Source of the DNA: DASUTB01 sp036374835
GTDB lineage: Bacteria > Actinomycetota > Actinomycetes > Jiangellales > Jiangellaceae
DNA length: 12,579 nucleotides
Assembly: GCA_036374835.1 (NCBI GenBank)
Contig: DASUTB010000065.1
Coordinates: 1-12,579 of the forward strand
Direction: 5' to 3'
Shown here: in pieces, positions 1 to 7,099 of the stretch
Position numbering within the stretch: position 1 is the stretch's first letter
Layout of the letters: the number at the start of each line of letters is the position of its first letter
Made by a program: the position numbers and the translations under genes
Notes under the pieces: model-generated
What the model was told of the DNA's origin: nothing
The model's database searches: none
Seen by the model: the letters and a program-made list of their open reading frames with translations, nothing else

Positions 1-125
1 TACTGGCGCTCTGTGCGCGCCCCACTGCAGCCCGGCCCCGGTGCCTGGCGAGCCAGTGCGAACCCGCGCTGATCGCCGTCAAAACTCACGTGCTCCGTAC
101 CCGTTCGTCATCTACGCTCGGGCGC
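1..125. other. Left-edge non-coding stretch
   Basis: I find no convincing gene or RNA in this stretch. ACTGGC at 2-7 and GCCAGT at 52-57 form a 6-bp inverted repeat that may be the tail of a terminator for a gene outside the window. The right end holds the promoter of the DUF885 gene. Confidence 0.4.
113..118 (+). promoter_or_regulatory. -10 box of a leaderless promoter for the DUF885 gene
   Basis: TACGCT matches the actinobacterial TANNNT -10 pattern. It ends 7 nt before the ATG at 126, so transcription would start at or next to the start codon. No Shine-Dalgarno sequence precedes the ATG, which fits a leaderless mRNA. No good -35 is visible at the usual spacing. Confidence 0.5.
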
Positions 126-1790
126 ATGACTGCTGACTCCCCGAGATCTGTTGACGAAATAGCCGATGCCTACGTCGAGACGGTCGCCGCGCTCGACCCG
201 ATCGAGGCGACGTTCGCCGGCATCGACGGACACGAAGCCGAGCTCACGGATCTGTCACCCGCTGGGTTCGCCGAACGCAATGATGCCGCCAAGCAGGTGC
301 TCGCGGCGCTCGAGACCGCCTCGGCGAACTCCGAGCGCGAGCAGGTCGCCGAGGACGCGATGCGCGAGCGGCTCGGTCTGCAGGTGCAGATGTACGAGGT
401 CGGCCTCGATCGCGCGCTGAACAACATCACCAGCCCGGCGCACTGGGTCCGGGAAGTCTTCGACCTGATGAAGACCGAGTCGGACGACGACTGGGCGGCG
501 ATCGCATCCCGCCTCGGCGCCGTCCCCACGGCGATCGAGCAGTACAAGCAGACGCTCGAGGCCGACATCGCGGCGGGAATGGCACCGGCGTCGCGACAGG
601 TCGGCGAGGTCGCGATCCAGATGCGCCGGACGGCCGATGGCTTCTTCACCGACTTCATCGCCGAGGCGCCGGCCGAACTCCAGCCACGACTCACCAGACT
701 CGCCGAGGCCGCCGCTGAGACGTACTCCGGCTTCGCCCGGTATCTCGAGGAGGACGTCGCCCCGCGGTCACGTGACGCCGACGCCGCCGGCCGCGACCTC
801 TACCGCGTCGCCAGCCGCTACTTCCTCGGCGCCGAAATCGACCTCGACGAGACCTACCAGTGGGGTATCGAAGAACTCGGGCGGATCGAAGCCGAGATGG
901 CCGACGTCGCCCAGCAGCTGGCTCCCGGTGGGACGGTGGACGATGCGATCAAGGTGCTCGACGCGGACCCGGCCCGCAACGTCGACGACGTCGAGGCGTT
1001 CCGGCAGTGGATGCAGGACCTGTCCGACCGCACGATCGCCGACCTGAACGGCACCCATTTCGACATCCCGGAGCCGCTGCGGCGACTCGACTGCAAGATC
1101 GCTCCGACGCATGACGGCGTCATGTACTACAACGGCCCGAGCGAGGACTTCTCGCGCCCAGGCTCGATGTGGTGGTCCGTCCCCGAAGGCCTCGAGCGGC
1201 TCACGACCTGGCGGGAGACGACGACCGTCTTCCACGAGGGCGTGCCCGGCCACCACCTTCAGGTGGCCCAGGCCGTCTACCAGCGCGAACTCCTGAACCG
1301 TTGGCAACGCACGCTGTGCTGGGTCTCCGGACACGGCGAGGGCTGGGCGCTCTACGCCGAGCGCCTGATGGGCGAACTCGGTTATCTCGCCGATCCAGGC
1401 GACCGGCTCGGCATGCTCGATGCCCAAGCGCTGCGTGCGGCGCGCGTCATCATCGACCTCGGCGTGCACCTCGGACTGGACGTGCCCGAGGTGTTCGTCC
1501 GGCGCGACGGCCTCGCTCCCGGACGCTGGACCGCCGACTCGGCGTGGCAGTTCATGACCAAGCACATCCGAGAGGACGAGAAGATCCTGCACTTCGAGCT
1601 GAACCGCTACCTCGGCTGGCCCGGCCAGGCGCCGTCTTACAAGATCGGTGAGCGAATCTGGTTGCAGGCTCGTGAGGGCGTACGTGCCCGCAAGGGCGAC
1701 GCGTTCGACCTCAAGGAGTTCCACCGCGCCGCACTGGATCTGGGATCGCTCGGCCTCGATCCACTCCAGAAGGCACTCGCCCGCCTCTGA
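126..1790 (+). CDS. DUF885 family metallopeptidase-like protein
   Basis: This is a 554-residue protein, a usual length for the DUF885 family (PF05960), whose members are mostly uncharacterised and look like zinc peptidases. The putative metal site is the HEGVPGHH stretch at residues 370-377, followed by GHGEGWALYAE at 402-412. Both are family hallmarks, with His370, Glu371 and His376 as likely ligand or catalytic residues. The N-terminal half is mainly helical and charged. No signal peptide or membrane segment is seen, so a cytosolic location is inferred. An ATG 36 nt further upstream keeps the frame open, but 126 is preferred because a -10 box lies just before it and the upstream residues (RTRSSSTLGR) look like non-coding sequence. 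A repeat-derived hairpin follows the stop codon directly. The substrate is unknown; a carboxypeptidase-like role on peptides is possible. Confidence 0.88.
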   Translation: MTADSPRSVDEIADAYVETVAALDPIEATFAGIDGHEAELTDLSPAGFAERNDAAKQVLAALETASANSEREQVAEDAMRERLGLQVQMYEVGLDRALNNITSPAHWVREVFDLMKTESDDDWAAIASRLGAVPTAIEQYKQTLEADIAAGMAPASRQVGEVAIQMRRTADGFFTDFIAEAPAELQPRLTRLAEAAAETYSGFARYLEEDVAPRSRDADAAGRDLYRVASRYFLGAEIDLDETYQWGIEELGRIEAEMADVAQQLAPGGTVDDAIKVLDADPARNVDDVEAFRQWMQDLSDRTIADLNGTHFDIPEPLRRLDCKIAPTHDGVMYYNGPSEDFSRPGSMWWSVPEGLERLTTWRETTTVFHEGVPGHHLQVAQAVYQRELLNRWQRTLCWVSGHGEGWALYAERLMGELGYLADPGDRLGMLDAQALRAARVIIDLGVHLGLDVPEVFVRRDGLAPGRWTADSAWQFMTKHIREDEKILHFELNRYLGWPGQAPSYKIGERIWLQAREGVRARKGDAFDLKEFHRAALDLGSLGLDPLQKALARL

Positions 1791-1839
1791 CGATCAGGTG
1801 AGCAACTCCGCGCAACTCTCGCCGGTTTCTCATCTGATC
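1791..1839. repeat. ACCTGATCG-family inverted repeat, possible terminator
   Basis: CGATCAGGTGAG starts immediately after the TGA stop of the DUF885 gene. GATCAGGTGAG (1792-1802) pairs with CTCATCTGATC (1829-1839) over 11 positions, including one G-U wobble, around a 26-nt loop. The same unit occurs six more times at 10233-10402. It could end transcription of the upstream gene before the maf promoter. There is no U-tract, as is common for high-GC actinobacteria. Confidence 0.6.
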
Positions 1840-1851
1840 TCCGGCCGACGG

Positions 1852-1857
1852 TATGGT
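1852..1857 (+). promoter_or_regulatory. -10 box of a leaderless maf promoter
   Basis: TATGGT (TANNNT type) ends 8 nt before the GTG start at 1866, which again predicts a leaderless transcript. No Shine-Dalgarno sequence is present. This signal supports GTG 1866 as the true maf start. The region where a -35 would lie overlaps the inverted repeat at 1791-1839 and has no clear -35 match. Confidence 0.5.
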
Positions 1858-1865
1858 CATTCAGC

Positions 1866-2519
1866 GTGACCAGCCTGATCCTCGCGTCCGCGTCGCCCGC
1901 CCGCTTGAAGACGCTGCGCTATGCCGGCGTCGAGCCGGAGGTCGTCGTCTCCGGTGTGGACGAGGACGCCGTCCTGGCCGAGGCTGGACCGCTCGCGCCA
2001 TCCGACGTCGCATTGCAGCTCGCGTGCGCCAAGGCGGAGAAGGTCGTTGCCTTGATCACCGGCAGCGACAACGTCACGTCACCAGTCACCGGACAGAATC
2101 GAGACCGCCGACTCGTACTCGGCTGTGACTCGGTGCTCGAACTCGACGGCGAGGCCTACGGCAAGCCGGCTGACGCGACCGAAGCCGTTGAACGGTGGCG
2201 GGCCATGCGCGGGAAGGTAGGTGTGCTCCACACCGGTCATTGGCTGATCGACGTGCAGGACGGCGCAACCTCTCAGGCGATCGGAGCTACCGGCTCGACA
2301 TATGTGCATTTCGCTGATCTGGCCGACGACGAGATCAATGCCTACATCGCCACCGAGGAGCCGCTCGACGTCGCCGGTGCATTCAAGATCGATGGACTCG
2401 GTGGCCCGTTCATCGAGGGCATCGAAGGTGATCATCACAACATCGTCGGCCTCTCGCTGCCGCTCGTCCGTGACCTGCTCGCCGAGTTCGACGTCGCTTG
2501 GCACACTCTCTGGAAGTAG
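1866..2519 (+). CDS. maf: Maf nucleoside triphosphate pyrophosphatase
   Basis: This 217-residue protein is a Maf/Ham1-superfamily pyrophosphatase. These enzymes hydrolyse nucleoside triphosphates (UTP, dTTP or modified nucleotides, depending on subfamily) to monophosphate and pyrophosphate, to clean the nucleotide pool. The evidence is the N-terminal LILASASPAR motif (4-13, substrate-binding Arg13), LGCDSV with Asp88, GKP (99-101), EPLDVAGAFKIDGLG (165-179, Lys174) and GDHHNIVGLSL (188-198). It is slightly longer than typical members (about 190-210 residues) because of an inserted segment at roughly residues 62-80. The GTG start places the canonical motif at the N-terminus. It is followed after 7 nt by the decarboxylase gene and probably co-transcribed. 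Maf genes near accA-type genes are a recurring actinobacterial arrangement (Streptomyces and Mycobacterium, from memory). The exact nucleotide preference is not resolved. Confidence 0.95.
   Translation: MTSLILASASPARLKTLRYAGVEPEVVVSGVDEDAVLAEAGPLAPSDVALQLACAKAEKVVALITGSDNVTSPVTGQNRDRRLVLGCDSVLELDGEAYGKPADATEAVERWRAMRGKVGVLHTGHWLIDVQDGATSQAIGATGSTYVHFADLADDEINAYIATEEPLDVAGAFKIDGLGGPFIEGIEGDHHNIVGLSLPLVRDLLAEFDVAWHTLWK
2512..2516 (+). promoter_or_regulatory. Ribosome binding site of the decarboxylase, inside maf
   Basis: GGAAG lies within the last maf codons, 10 nt before the ATG at 2527. It fixes that start over the much longer open frame that overlaps maf, and it implies translational coupling to maf. 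Confidence 0.5.
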
Positions 2520-2526
2520 TTCGACC

Positions 2527-3906
2527 ATGAACACATCGCACGATCAGTACGACCAGGCCCTGAACGAGTCGCTCCGCTGGGCACAACGCTGGCTCGACGG
2601 ACTGCCCGACCGACGGCTGCCGGCGACGGCCACCGCCGACGAAGTCCGTGCCGCTCTCGGCGACGTTCTGCCCGATGAGCCGACCGAACCCGCCGACGTG
2701 GTCGAGTTGCTGGCCAGCGCCGCCGAGCCCGGTTTGGTCGCTTCGATGTCCGGCCGTTTCTTCGGCTTTGTCGTCGGCGGGACGCTGCCCGCCGCGCTCG
2801 CCGCCGACTGGCTGGCCAGCGCCTGGGACCAGAACGCCGGCCTGCGTGTCCTGAGCCCGGCCCACGTGGCGCTCGAGGACATCGCGTCGGCCTGGCTGCT
2901 CGACCTGCTCGGGTTGCCCTCCGAAGCGGCCGTCGGATTCGTCACGGGGGCTACTGCGGCGAATTTCACCGGGTTGGCCTCGGCGCGGGACACCGTCCTT
3001 GCCCGCAACGGCTGGGACGTGGGGGCGAACGGCCTCGCGGGCGCACCGCCGGTCCGGGTCCTGGTCGGCGCCGAGCGCCACGACACGATCGACCTGGCGC
3101 TGCGCTACCTGGGTCTGGGCGAACCCGAGAAGGTGGCCGCAGACCGGGAGGGCCGGATCCGCCCGGATGCTTTGGATGCGGCCCTGGACCGCGACCGGGA
3201 CCGGCCGACCATCGTGTGCCTGCAGGCCGGCAACGTGCACTCCGGCGCCTTCGATCCGTTCGCCGAGGCGATCCCGCGGGCGCACGAGGCCGGAGCATGG
3301 GTGCACGTGGACGGCGCGTTCGGGCTGTGGGCCGCGGCATCTTCGAACCACCGCGGCCTCACCACCGGGATGGCGGCAGCCGACTCGTGGGGAAGCGATG
3401 CCCACAAGACGCTCAACGTTCCCTACGACTGCGGCTTGGCGATCGTGCGTGATCCGGGCGCGATTCGATCGGCGATGAGCTTCCACGGTGAGTATCTGAT
3501 CACGGACGCCGCGCATGTTGAACCGTACGAGAAGGTACCGGAGGCGTCCCGCCGGGCGCGGGCGATCCCGGTCTGGGCGGCACTGCGCTCGCTGGGCCGA
3601 TCCGGCGTGGCCGCGCTGGTCGACCGGCTGTGCCGCAACGCCACCGCGCTCGCCGAAGGCGCTCGTCAGCTACCGGGCGTGGAGGTTGTCAATGACGTTG
3701 TCTTCACCCAGGTCTGCCTGAGTTTCGGCTCGGACGAGCGCACACGTGAGGTCGGCCGCCGGCTGATGGAGGACGGAACGGTGTGGATCACCGGCTCGCG
3801 GTGGCGTGAGCGCGACGTTCTCCGGATCTCGGTCAGCAACTGGTCCACCGACGACGACGATGTCGCCACGACCCTCAACGCCCTCGCAAGAGCAATCAAA
3901 GAATGA
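2527..3906 (+). CDS. PLP-dependent group II amino-acid decarboxylase
   Basis: This 459-residue protein belongs to the pyridoxal phosphate group II decarboxylases (aromatic amino acid, glutamate and diaminobutyrate decarboxylase relatives), which convert an amino acid to its amine. Visible features are a glycine/threonine-rich cofactor region GFVTGATAANF (137-147), His185, which likely stacks on the PLP ring, the aspartate of HVDGAFG (Asp262) that contacts the pyridine nitrogen, and the Schiff-base lysine in SDAHKTLNVPYDCG (Lys294). The family norm around that lysine is DSHK, and here it is DAHK. The length is normal for the family. The ATG is set by an RBS inside maf, and the gap after maf is 7 nt, so the two are probably one operon, although their functions are not obviously linked. 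The TGA stop lies inside the left arm of the 173-bp palindrome at 3899-4071. The amino-acid substrate cannot be told from sequence. Confidence 0.92.
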   Translation: MNTSHDQYDQALNESLRWAQRWLDGLPDRRLPATATADEVRAALGDVLPDEPTEPADVVELLASAAEPGLVASMSGRFFGFVVGGTLPAALAADWLASAWDQNAGLRVLSPAHVALEDIASAWLLDLLGLPSEAAVGFVTGATAANFTGLASARDTVLARNGWDVGANGLAGAPPVRVLVGAERHDTIDLALRYLGLGEPEKVAADREGRIRPDALDAALDRDRDRPTIVCLQAGNVHSGAFDPFAEAIPRAHEAGAWVHVDGAFGLWAAASSNHRGLTTGMAAADSWGSDAHKTLNVPYDCGLAIVRDPGAIRSAMSFHGEYLITDAAHVEPYEKVPEASRRARAIPVWAALRSLGRSGVAALVDRLCRNATALAEGARQLPGVEVVNDVVFTQVCLSFGSDERTREVGRRLMEDGTVWITGSRWRERDVLRISVSNWSTDDDDVATTLNALARAIKE

Positions 3907-4071
3907 CCATGTTTGGCATGCATTTCCATGCCAAACCTCGTCTGTAGACCGAGCATCGTACCGAATCACCGCGTATCGCTTCCTATGCGCCCGATACGCT
4001 GCGTTTCCCTGCGATGCCATGTTTTCAGGCCACGTTTGGCCGGAGATCCAGTGCCAAACATGGTCATTCTT
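3899..4071. repeat. 173-bp concentric palindrome between convergent genes; likely bidirectional terminator or MITE/REP-like repeat
   Basis: AAGAATGACCATGTTTGGCA (3899-3918) and its exact reverse complement (4052-4071) form perfect 20-bp ends. Further pairs share the same centre at 3985: the 7-bp block at 3930-3936 with 4034-4040, GCATCG (3953-3958) with CGATGC (4012-4017), and GCGTATCG (3971-3978) with CGATACGC (3992-3999). By hand count, 58 of 86 positions pair across the centre. Each half also holds its own hairpin: GTTTGGCATG/CATGCCAAAC (3911-3920/3927-3936, 6-nt loop) and GTTTGGC/GCCAAAC (4034-4040/4053-4059). The arms include the stop codons of both flanking convergent genes. No coding sequence is seen inside. 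Confidence 0.85.
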
Positions 4072-5602
4072 AGACCGGGGGGACGCCGTGGCGGCGTGTC
4101 GAGAAGTGCCGGTCCTTCGTCGACGCCGCCGCCAGCCGGGCGACCAACTCGGTGCGGAGCGCCTCCGGCTCGATGATCGCGTCGATGACCAGATCGGACG
4201 CGAGCCGCAGGATGTCGATGTCGGCTTCGTAATCCTCGCGCAGCCCGGCGACGTACGCTTCCCGCTCCGCCTCGTCCTCGATGGCGGCGATCTTGTTGAA
4301 ATACACCGCGTTCACGGCGGCCTCCGGCCCCATCACCGCGATCTTCGCCGTCGGCAGCGCGATACACGCGTCCGGGCCGAACCCGGGCCCGCACATCGCG
4401 TACAGGCCGGCGCCATATGCCTTGCGCACGATCACCGACACCGTCGGCACGGTCGCCTCGGCCACTGCAGTGATCATCTTCGCGCCGTGCCGGATGATGC
4501 CCTGCTTCTCCACTTCCGAGCCGATCATGAAACCAGGCACATCGGCCAGATAGATCAGCGGAATATTGAAGGCGTCGCACAACCAGATGAACCGGGCCGC
4601 CTTGTCCGCGGAGTCGACGAAGAGCACCCCGCCCTTCACCGCCGGCTGGTTGGCCACCACGCCGACGACCTGGCCCTCCAGCAGCCCGAAGCCGGTCACG
4701 AGCTCGGGAGCGAACAGCGGCTTGAGCTCGAAGAACGAGTCCTCGTCCACAATTCCGGCGATCACACCGCGGATGTCGTAGCCTGCTGCTTCCGCGGTAG
4801 GGACGGCGTCCCGCGTCAGCTCCGTCGCCGGACCGGCTGGCGCGTAGGACGGCGGCGTCGAACGCCACGAGCCCGGTACATACGAGAAGTAGGTGCGCGC
4901 CAGCTCGATCGCCTCGGCGTCATCACCGGCCAGATTGTCGCCGCACCCCGAGACGGTCGTGTGCATGCGCGCTCCGCCCATCTCCTCGAGCGTCACCTGC
5001 TCGCCGATCACCATCTCGGCCATGCGCGGCGAACCCAGATACATGGACGCGTTGCCCTCGACCATGAACACCACGTCGCAGAAGGACGGGATGTACGCGC
5101 CGCCGGCCGCGCTCGGCCCGAACAGGCAGCAGATCTGCGGCACCTTGCCGGACAGCGCCACCTGATTGTGGAAGATCCGCCCGGCGCCCCGGCGTCCCGG
5201 GAAGAGCTCGACCTGATCGGTGATTCTGGCGCCGGCGCTGTCAATGAACCAGAAGATCGGCAGCTCGTCCCGCAGCGCGATCTCGGTGGTCCGGACGATC
5301 TTCTCCACCGTACGTGCGCCCCACGACCCCGCCTTCACCGTTGGATCGTTGGCCACCACGAGTGCGGGTCGACCGTCCACCAGACCCCGACCCGTGACGA
5401 CGCCGTCGGCAGGCAAGCCGGACGCCTGGGCGTTCGCTAGCTGCGCGTCCTCGACGAACGTGCCCTCGTCGAACAGCAGCGCCAACCGGTCGCGTACGTA
5501 CAGCTTGTTCTGCGAGGCCAGCTTCTCGGCGGCCTTGTCCGTGGGACGCAGCGTCGCCTCGCGCGCTGCCGCGACATCCTTGAAGTGGTCGTGGGCGCTC
5601 AT
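4070..5602 (-). CDS. accD: Acyl-CoA carboxylase carboxyltransferase (beta) subunit
   Basis: This 510-residue protein belongs to the biotin-dependent carboxyltransferase family. It transfers CO2 from carboxybiotin on the alpha subunit to an acyl-CoA. Oxyanion-hole and CoA motifs are seen in both halves: FGPSAAGGAYIP (161-172) in the N-terminal half, and DVPGF (354-358) with VRKAYGAGLYAM (392-403) in the C-terminal half. DSAGARI (121-127), FPGRRGAGRIF (134-144) and GNASMYLGSPRMAEMVIGE (183-201) resemble Bacillus YngE and related 3-methylcrotonyl/propionyl-type carboxylases more than fatty-acid ACC, a match made from memory. The start MSAHDHF at 5602 is chosen because the 32 extra upstream codons overlap the dehydrogenase gene. 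It follows that gene after 10 nt, so both are one operon under the palindromic operator at 6806-6821. The likely partner is the alpha subunit at 8445. Substrate candidates are 3-methylcrotonyl-, propionyl- or another short acyl-CoA. The TAA stop straddles the end of the palindrome. Confidence 0.93.
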   Translation of the reverse strand: MSAHDHFKDVAAAREATLRPTDKAAEKLASQNKLYVRDRLALLFDEGTFVEDAQLANAQASGLPADGVVTGRGLVDGRPALVVANDPTVKAGSWGARTVEKIVRTTEIALRDELPIFWFIDSAGARITDQVELFPGRRGAGRIFHNQVALSGKVPQICCLFGPSAAGGAYIPSFCDVVFMVEGNASMYLGSPRMAEMVIGEQVTLEEMGGARMHTTVSGCGDNLAGDDAEAIELARTYFSYVPGSWRSTPPSYAPAGPATELTRDAVPTAEAAGYDIRGVIAGIVDEDSFFELKPLFAPELVTGFGLLEGQVVGVVANQPAVKGGVLFVDSADKAARFIWLCDAFNIPLIYLADVPGFMIGSEVEKQGIIRHGAKMITAVAEATVPTVSVIVRKAYGAGLYAMCGPGFGPDACIALPTAKIAVMGPEAAVNAVYFNKIAAIEDEAEREAYVAGLREDYEADIDILRLASDLVIDAIIEPEALRTELVARLAAASTKDRHFSTRRHGVPPV

Positions 5603-5612
5603 GACGTCGAAC

Positions 5613-6776
5613 TTACTCGACCGGAAGGCCGAGGCCGCGAGCGATGAGAATGCGCTGAACCTCGCTGGTGCCCTCACCGATCTCGAGAACCTTCGCATCC
5701 CGGTAGAAGCGGGCCACCGGATACTCCTCCATGAAGCCGTACCCCCCGTGCACCTGCGTCGCGATCCGGGTCGCCGTCACCGCGGACTCGGTGGCGTAGA
5801 GCTTGGCCACCGACGCCGCCTGTTTGACCTCGTCGGACGGACGTCCGGCGTCACGCAACGCGGCCGCCTTGTAGGTCAGCAGGCGTGCGGCGTCGGCCAT
5901 CATCTGCAGGTCGGCGATCTGAAATGCGACGCCCTGTTTGCTGCCGATCAGGACGCCGAACGCCTTGCGCTCGTTCGCATACGCCACCGACATGTCGATC
6001 ATCGCTTGGATGCAACCGACCGCGAGTGCGGCGATCGCGATCCGGCCGTCGTCCAGCGTGTCAAGGAACTGCGCGAATCCACGTCCCTGTTTGCCGAGCA
6101 GATTGGACGCGGGAACCCGTGCGCCGTCGAACGTGAGTGGATGAGTGTCGGACGCATGCCAGCCCAGCTTGTTGTACGCGGGCTCGACGATGAACCCGTC
6201 GGTGCCGGACGGCACGATGATCGACGAGATCTCCGGTTTGCCGTCCGCATCGGTGCCGGTGCGCGCCGTCACCGTGACGCACGACGTGATCGACGAGCCG
6301 GAGTTGGTGATGAACTGCTTGGCACCGTCGATGACCCATTCGTCCCCGTCGAGCCTCGCGCGGGTAGCCGTGGCAGCGGCGTCCGATCCGGACCCGGGCT
6401 CGGTGAGGCCGAAACCGGCGAGCGCGCGGCCGGCGACGAGGTCGGGCAGCCAGCGCTCCTTCTGCTCCGGCGTGCCGTAGGTCAGGATCGGGTTGATGCC
6501 GAGCCCGACGGCCGCCTCCAGCGTGATGCCCAACGACTGGTCGACCCGACCGATCTCCTCGATGGCGACGCACAAGCTGGTGAAGTCGCCGCCGCCGCCG
6601 TACTCCTCCGGCGCGGTCAGGCCGAACAGGCCGAGCTCGCCCATCTTCTGCACGACGTCGACCGGGAAGTGGTGCTCGCGATCCCATGATTCGGCGTGCG
6701 GCTCGATCTCCGCGAGCGCGAACTCGCGGATCACTTTGCGAAACGTCTCGTACTCGGCCGACAGCTCGAACGCCAT
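5613..6776 (-). CDS. Acyl-CoA dehydrogenase, short-chain type
   Basis: This 387-residue FAD-dependent acyl-CoA dehydrogenase introduces an alpha-beta double bond in an acyl-CoA. It has the standard three-part fold: a helical N-terminal domain, the beta domain with GFGLTEPGSGSDAA (121-134) and FITNSG (155-160), and a C-terminal helical domain ending in EGTSEVQRILIARGL. The catalytic base is predicted as Glu368 of IGEGTSE, the position used by short- and medium-chain enzymes. The alternative position used by isovaleryl-CoA dehydrogenase appears to be Gly244 (LDDGR). A short- or branched-chain (SCAD/SBCAD-like) substrate is therefore more likely than isovaleryl-CoA. The ATG is supported by AAGGA and GGAGG just upstream. 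It is the first gene of the operon with the carboxyltransferase, and a 16-bp palindrome 29 bp upstream suggests control by the MerR regulator. It could serve branched-chain amino-acid or fatty-acid breakdown. Confidence 0.95.
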   Translation of the reverse strand: MAFELSAEYETFRKVIREFALAEIEPHAESWDREHHFPVDVVQKMGELGLFGLTAPEEYGGGGDFTSLCVAIEEIGRVDQSLGITLEAAVGLGINPILTYGTPEQKERWLPDLVAGRALAGFGLTEPGSGSDAAATATRARLDGDEWVIDGAKQFITNSGSSITSCVTVTARTGTDADGKPEISSIIVPSGTDGFIVEPAYNKLGWHASDTHPLTFDGARVPASNLLGKQGRGFAQFLDTLDDGRIAIAALAVGCIQAMIDMSVAYANERKAFGVLIGSKQGVAFQIADLQMMADAARLLTYKAAALRDAGRPSDEVKQAASVAKLYATESAVTATRIATQVHGGYGFMEEYPVARFYRDAKVLEIGEGTSEVQRILIARGLGLPVE

Positions 6777-6778
6777 TG

Positions 6779-6790
6779 TCCTTCGCCTCC
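6779..6790 (-). promoter_or_regulatory. Ribosome binding site of the acyl-CoA dehydrogenase
   Basis: On the - strand, GGAGG (6786-6790) and AAGGA (6779-6783) precede the ATG at 6776 with gaps of 9 and 2 nt. This is the normal leadered arrangement, in contrast with the leaderless starts of the + strand genes. Confidence 0.65.
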
Positions 6791-6805
6791 ACGAACGGCA
6801 TTACC

Positions 6806-6821
6806 CTTACGTTAACGTAAG
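6806..6821. promoter_or_regulatory. Operator palindrome of the MerR (LiuR-like) regulator, acyl-CoA dehydrogenase operon
   Basis: CTTACGTTAACGTAAG is a perfect 16-bp palindrome. Its 14-bp core is repeated exactly in front of the merR gene (8006-8019). In LiuR-type MerR proteins of proteobacteria the recognised sites are, as I recall, palindromes of the TTACGT..ACGTAA kind, so this is a good operator candidate. On the - strand a weak -10 (GGTAAT) follows directly, so the operator would overlap the -35 to -10 spacer. Confidence 0.8.
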
Positions 6822-6873
6822 CTACCACGGCCGCGGTGGCCGCCGACCTCGTTCCGCGTCACGAAATCGGTTC

Positions 6874-6903
6874 TGGTCAGCAAGGGGCTTTAACGCGTAG
6901 GGT
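6874..6903 (+). promoter_or_regulatory. Candidate promoter for the NlpC/P60 gene
   Basis: TGGTCA (6874-6879, four of six matches to TTGACA), an 18-bp spacer and TAGGGT (6898-6903, TANNNT) make a plausible housekeeping promoter. The predicted start, near 6910, coincides with a GTG. The mRNA would carry a leader of about 190 nt before the NlpC/P60 ATG. Confidence 0.35.
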
Positions 6904-7099
6904 CTGCCTGTGGCGATTGCCGCGGTACGGGTGCCACCGTGTCAGCGCACCCCTGCACAACCCCTTCGCCGCCGCGCTGAGAACAGCGACGGTGGCGTGC
7001 TCCCTTCTCCTCGCGACGGTGATACGTCCCGTCGCGCCATGGCTCGGCGCCACAGGGTTGCGGCGAGCCGCAGTCGAAGAAATCGGTAGGTGATCCCCC

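Larger units (their letters stand above)
6777..7099. other. 323-bp intergenic control region
   Basis: This divergent region separates the dehydrogenase operon (-) from the NlpC/P60 gene (+). It contains the dehydrogenase RBS, the 16-bp operator, and a + strand promoter candidate at 6874-6903. Two short + strand open frames (6836-7093 and GTG 6910-7089) are present but are not convincing as genes. Confidence 0.6.

Noticed and set aside
41..60. GC-rich stretch resembling a tRNA 3' end (ends in CCA)
   Set aside because: No T-arm, anticodon arm or acceptor pairing can be built.
768..1724. Long - strand open frame opposite the DUF885 gene
   Set aside because: It is a shadow caused by high third-position GC. 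Its translation resembles no family, while the + strand frame shows clear motifs.
2302..2526. Upstream extension of the decarboxylase frame into maf
   Set aside because: It would overlap maf out of frame and add a serine/arginine-rich tail. The ATG at 2527 has an RBS and a family-typical N-terminus.
5212..5225. GACCTGATCGGTGA inside the carboxyltransferase gene, matching the repeat core
   Set aside because: It encodes conserved residues (ITDQVE) and lacks the flanking TTTnTC, so it is a chance match.
3806..5440. + strand open frame crossing the palindrome and the carboxyltransferase gene
   Set aside because: It is antisense to a well-conserved gene, and its product is arginine/histidine-rich with no recognisable domain.
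5603..5698. N-terminal extension of the carboxyltransferase
   Set aside because: The extra 32 residues overlap the dehydrogenase end and are arginine/serine-rich, unlike the family.
6910..7089. 59-codon frame from GTG right after the candidate NlpC promoter
   Set aside because: It is arginine-rich with poor third-position GC bias and no conserved motif, so it is probably untranslated leader.
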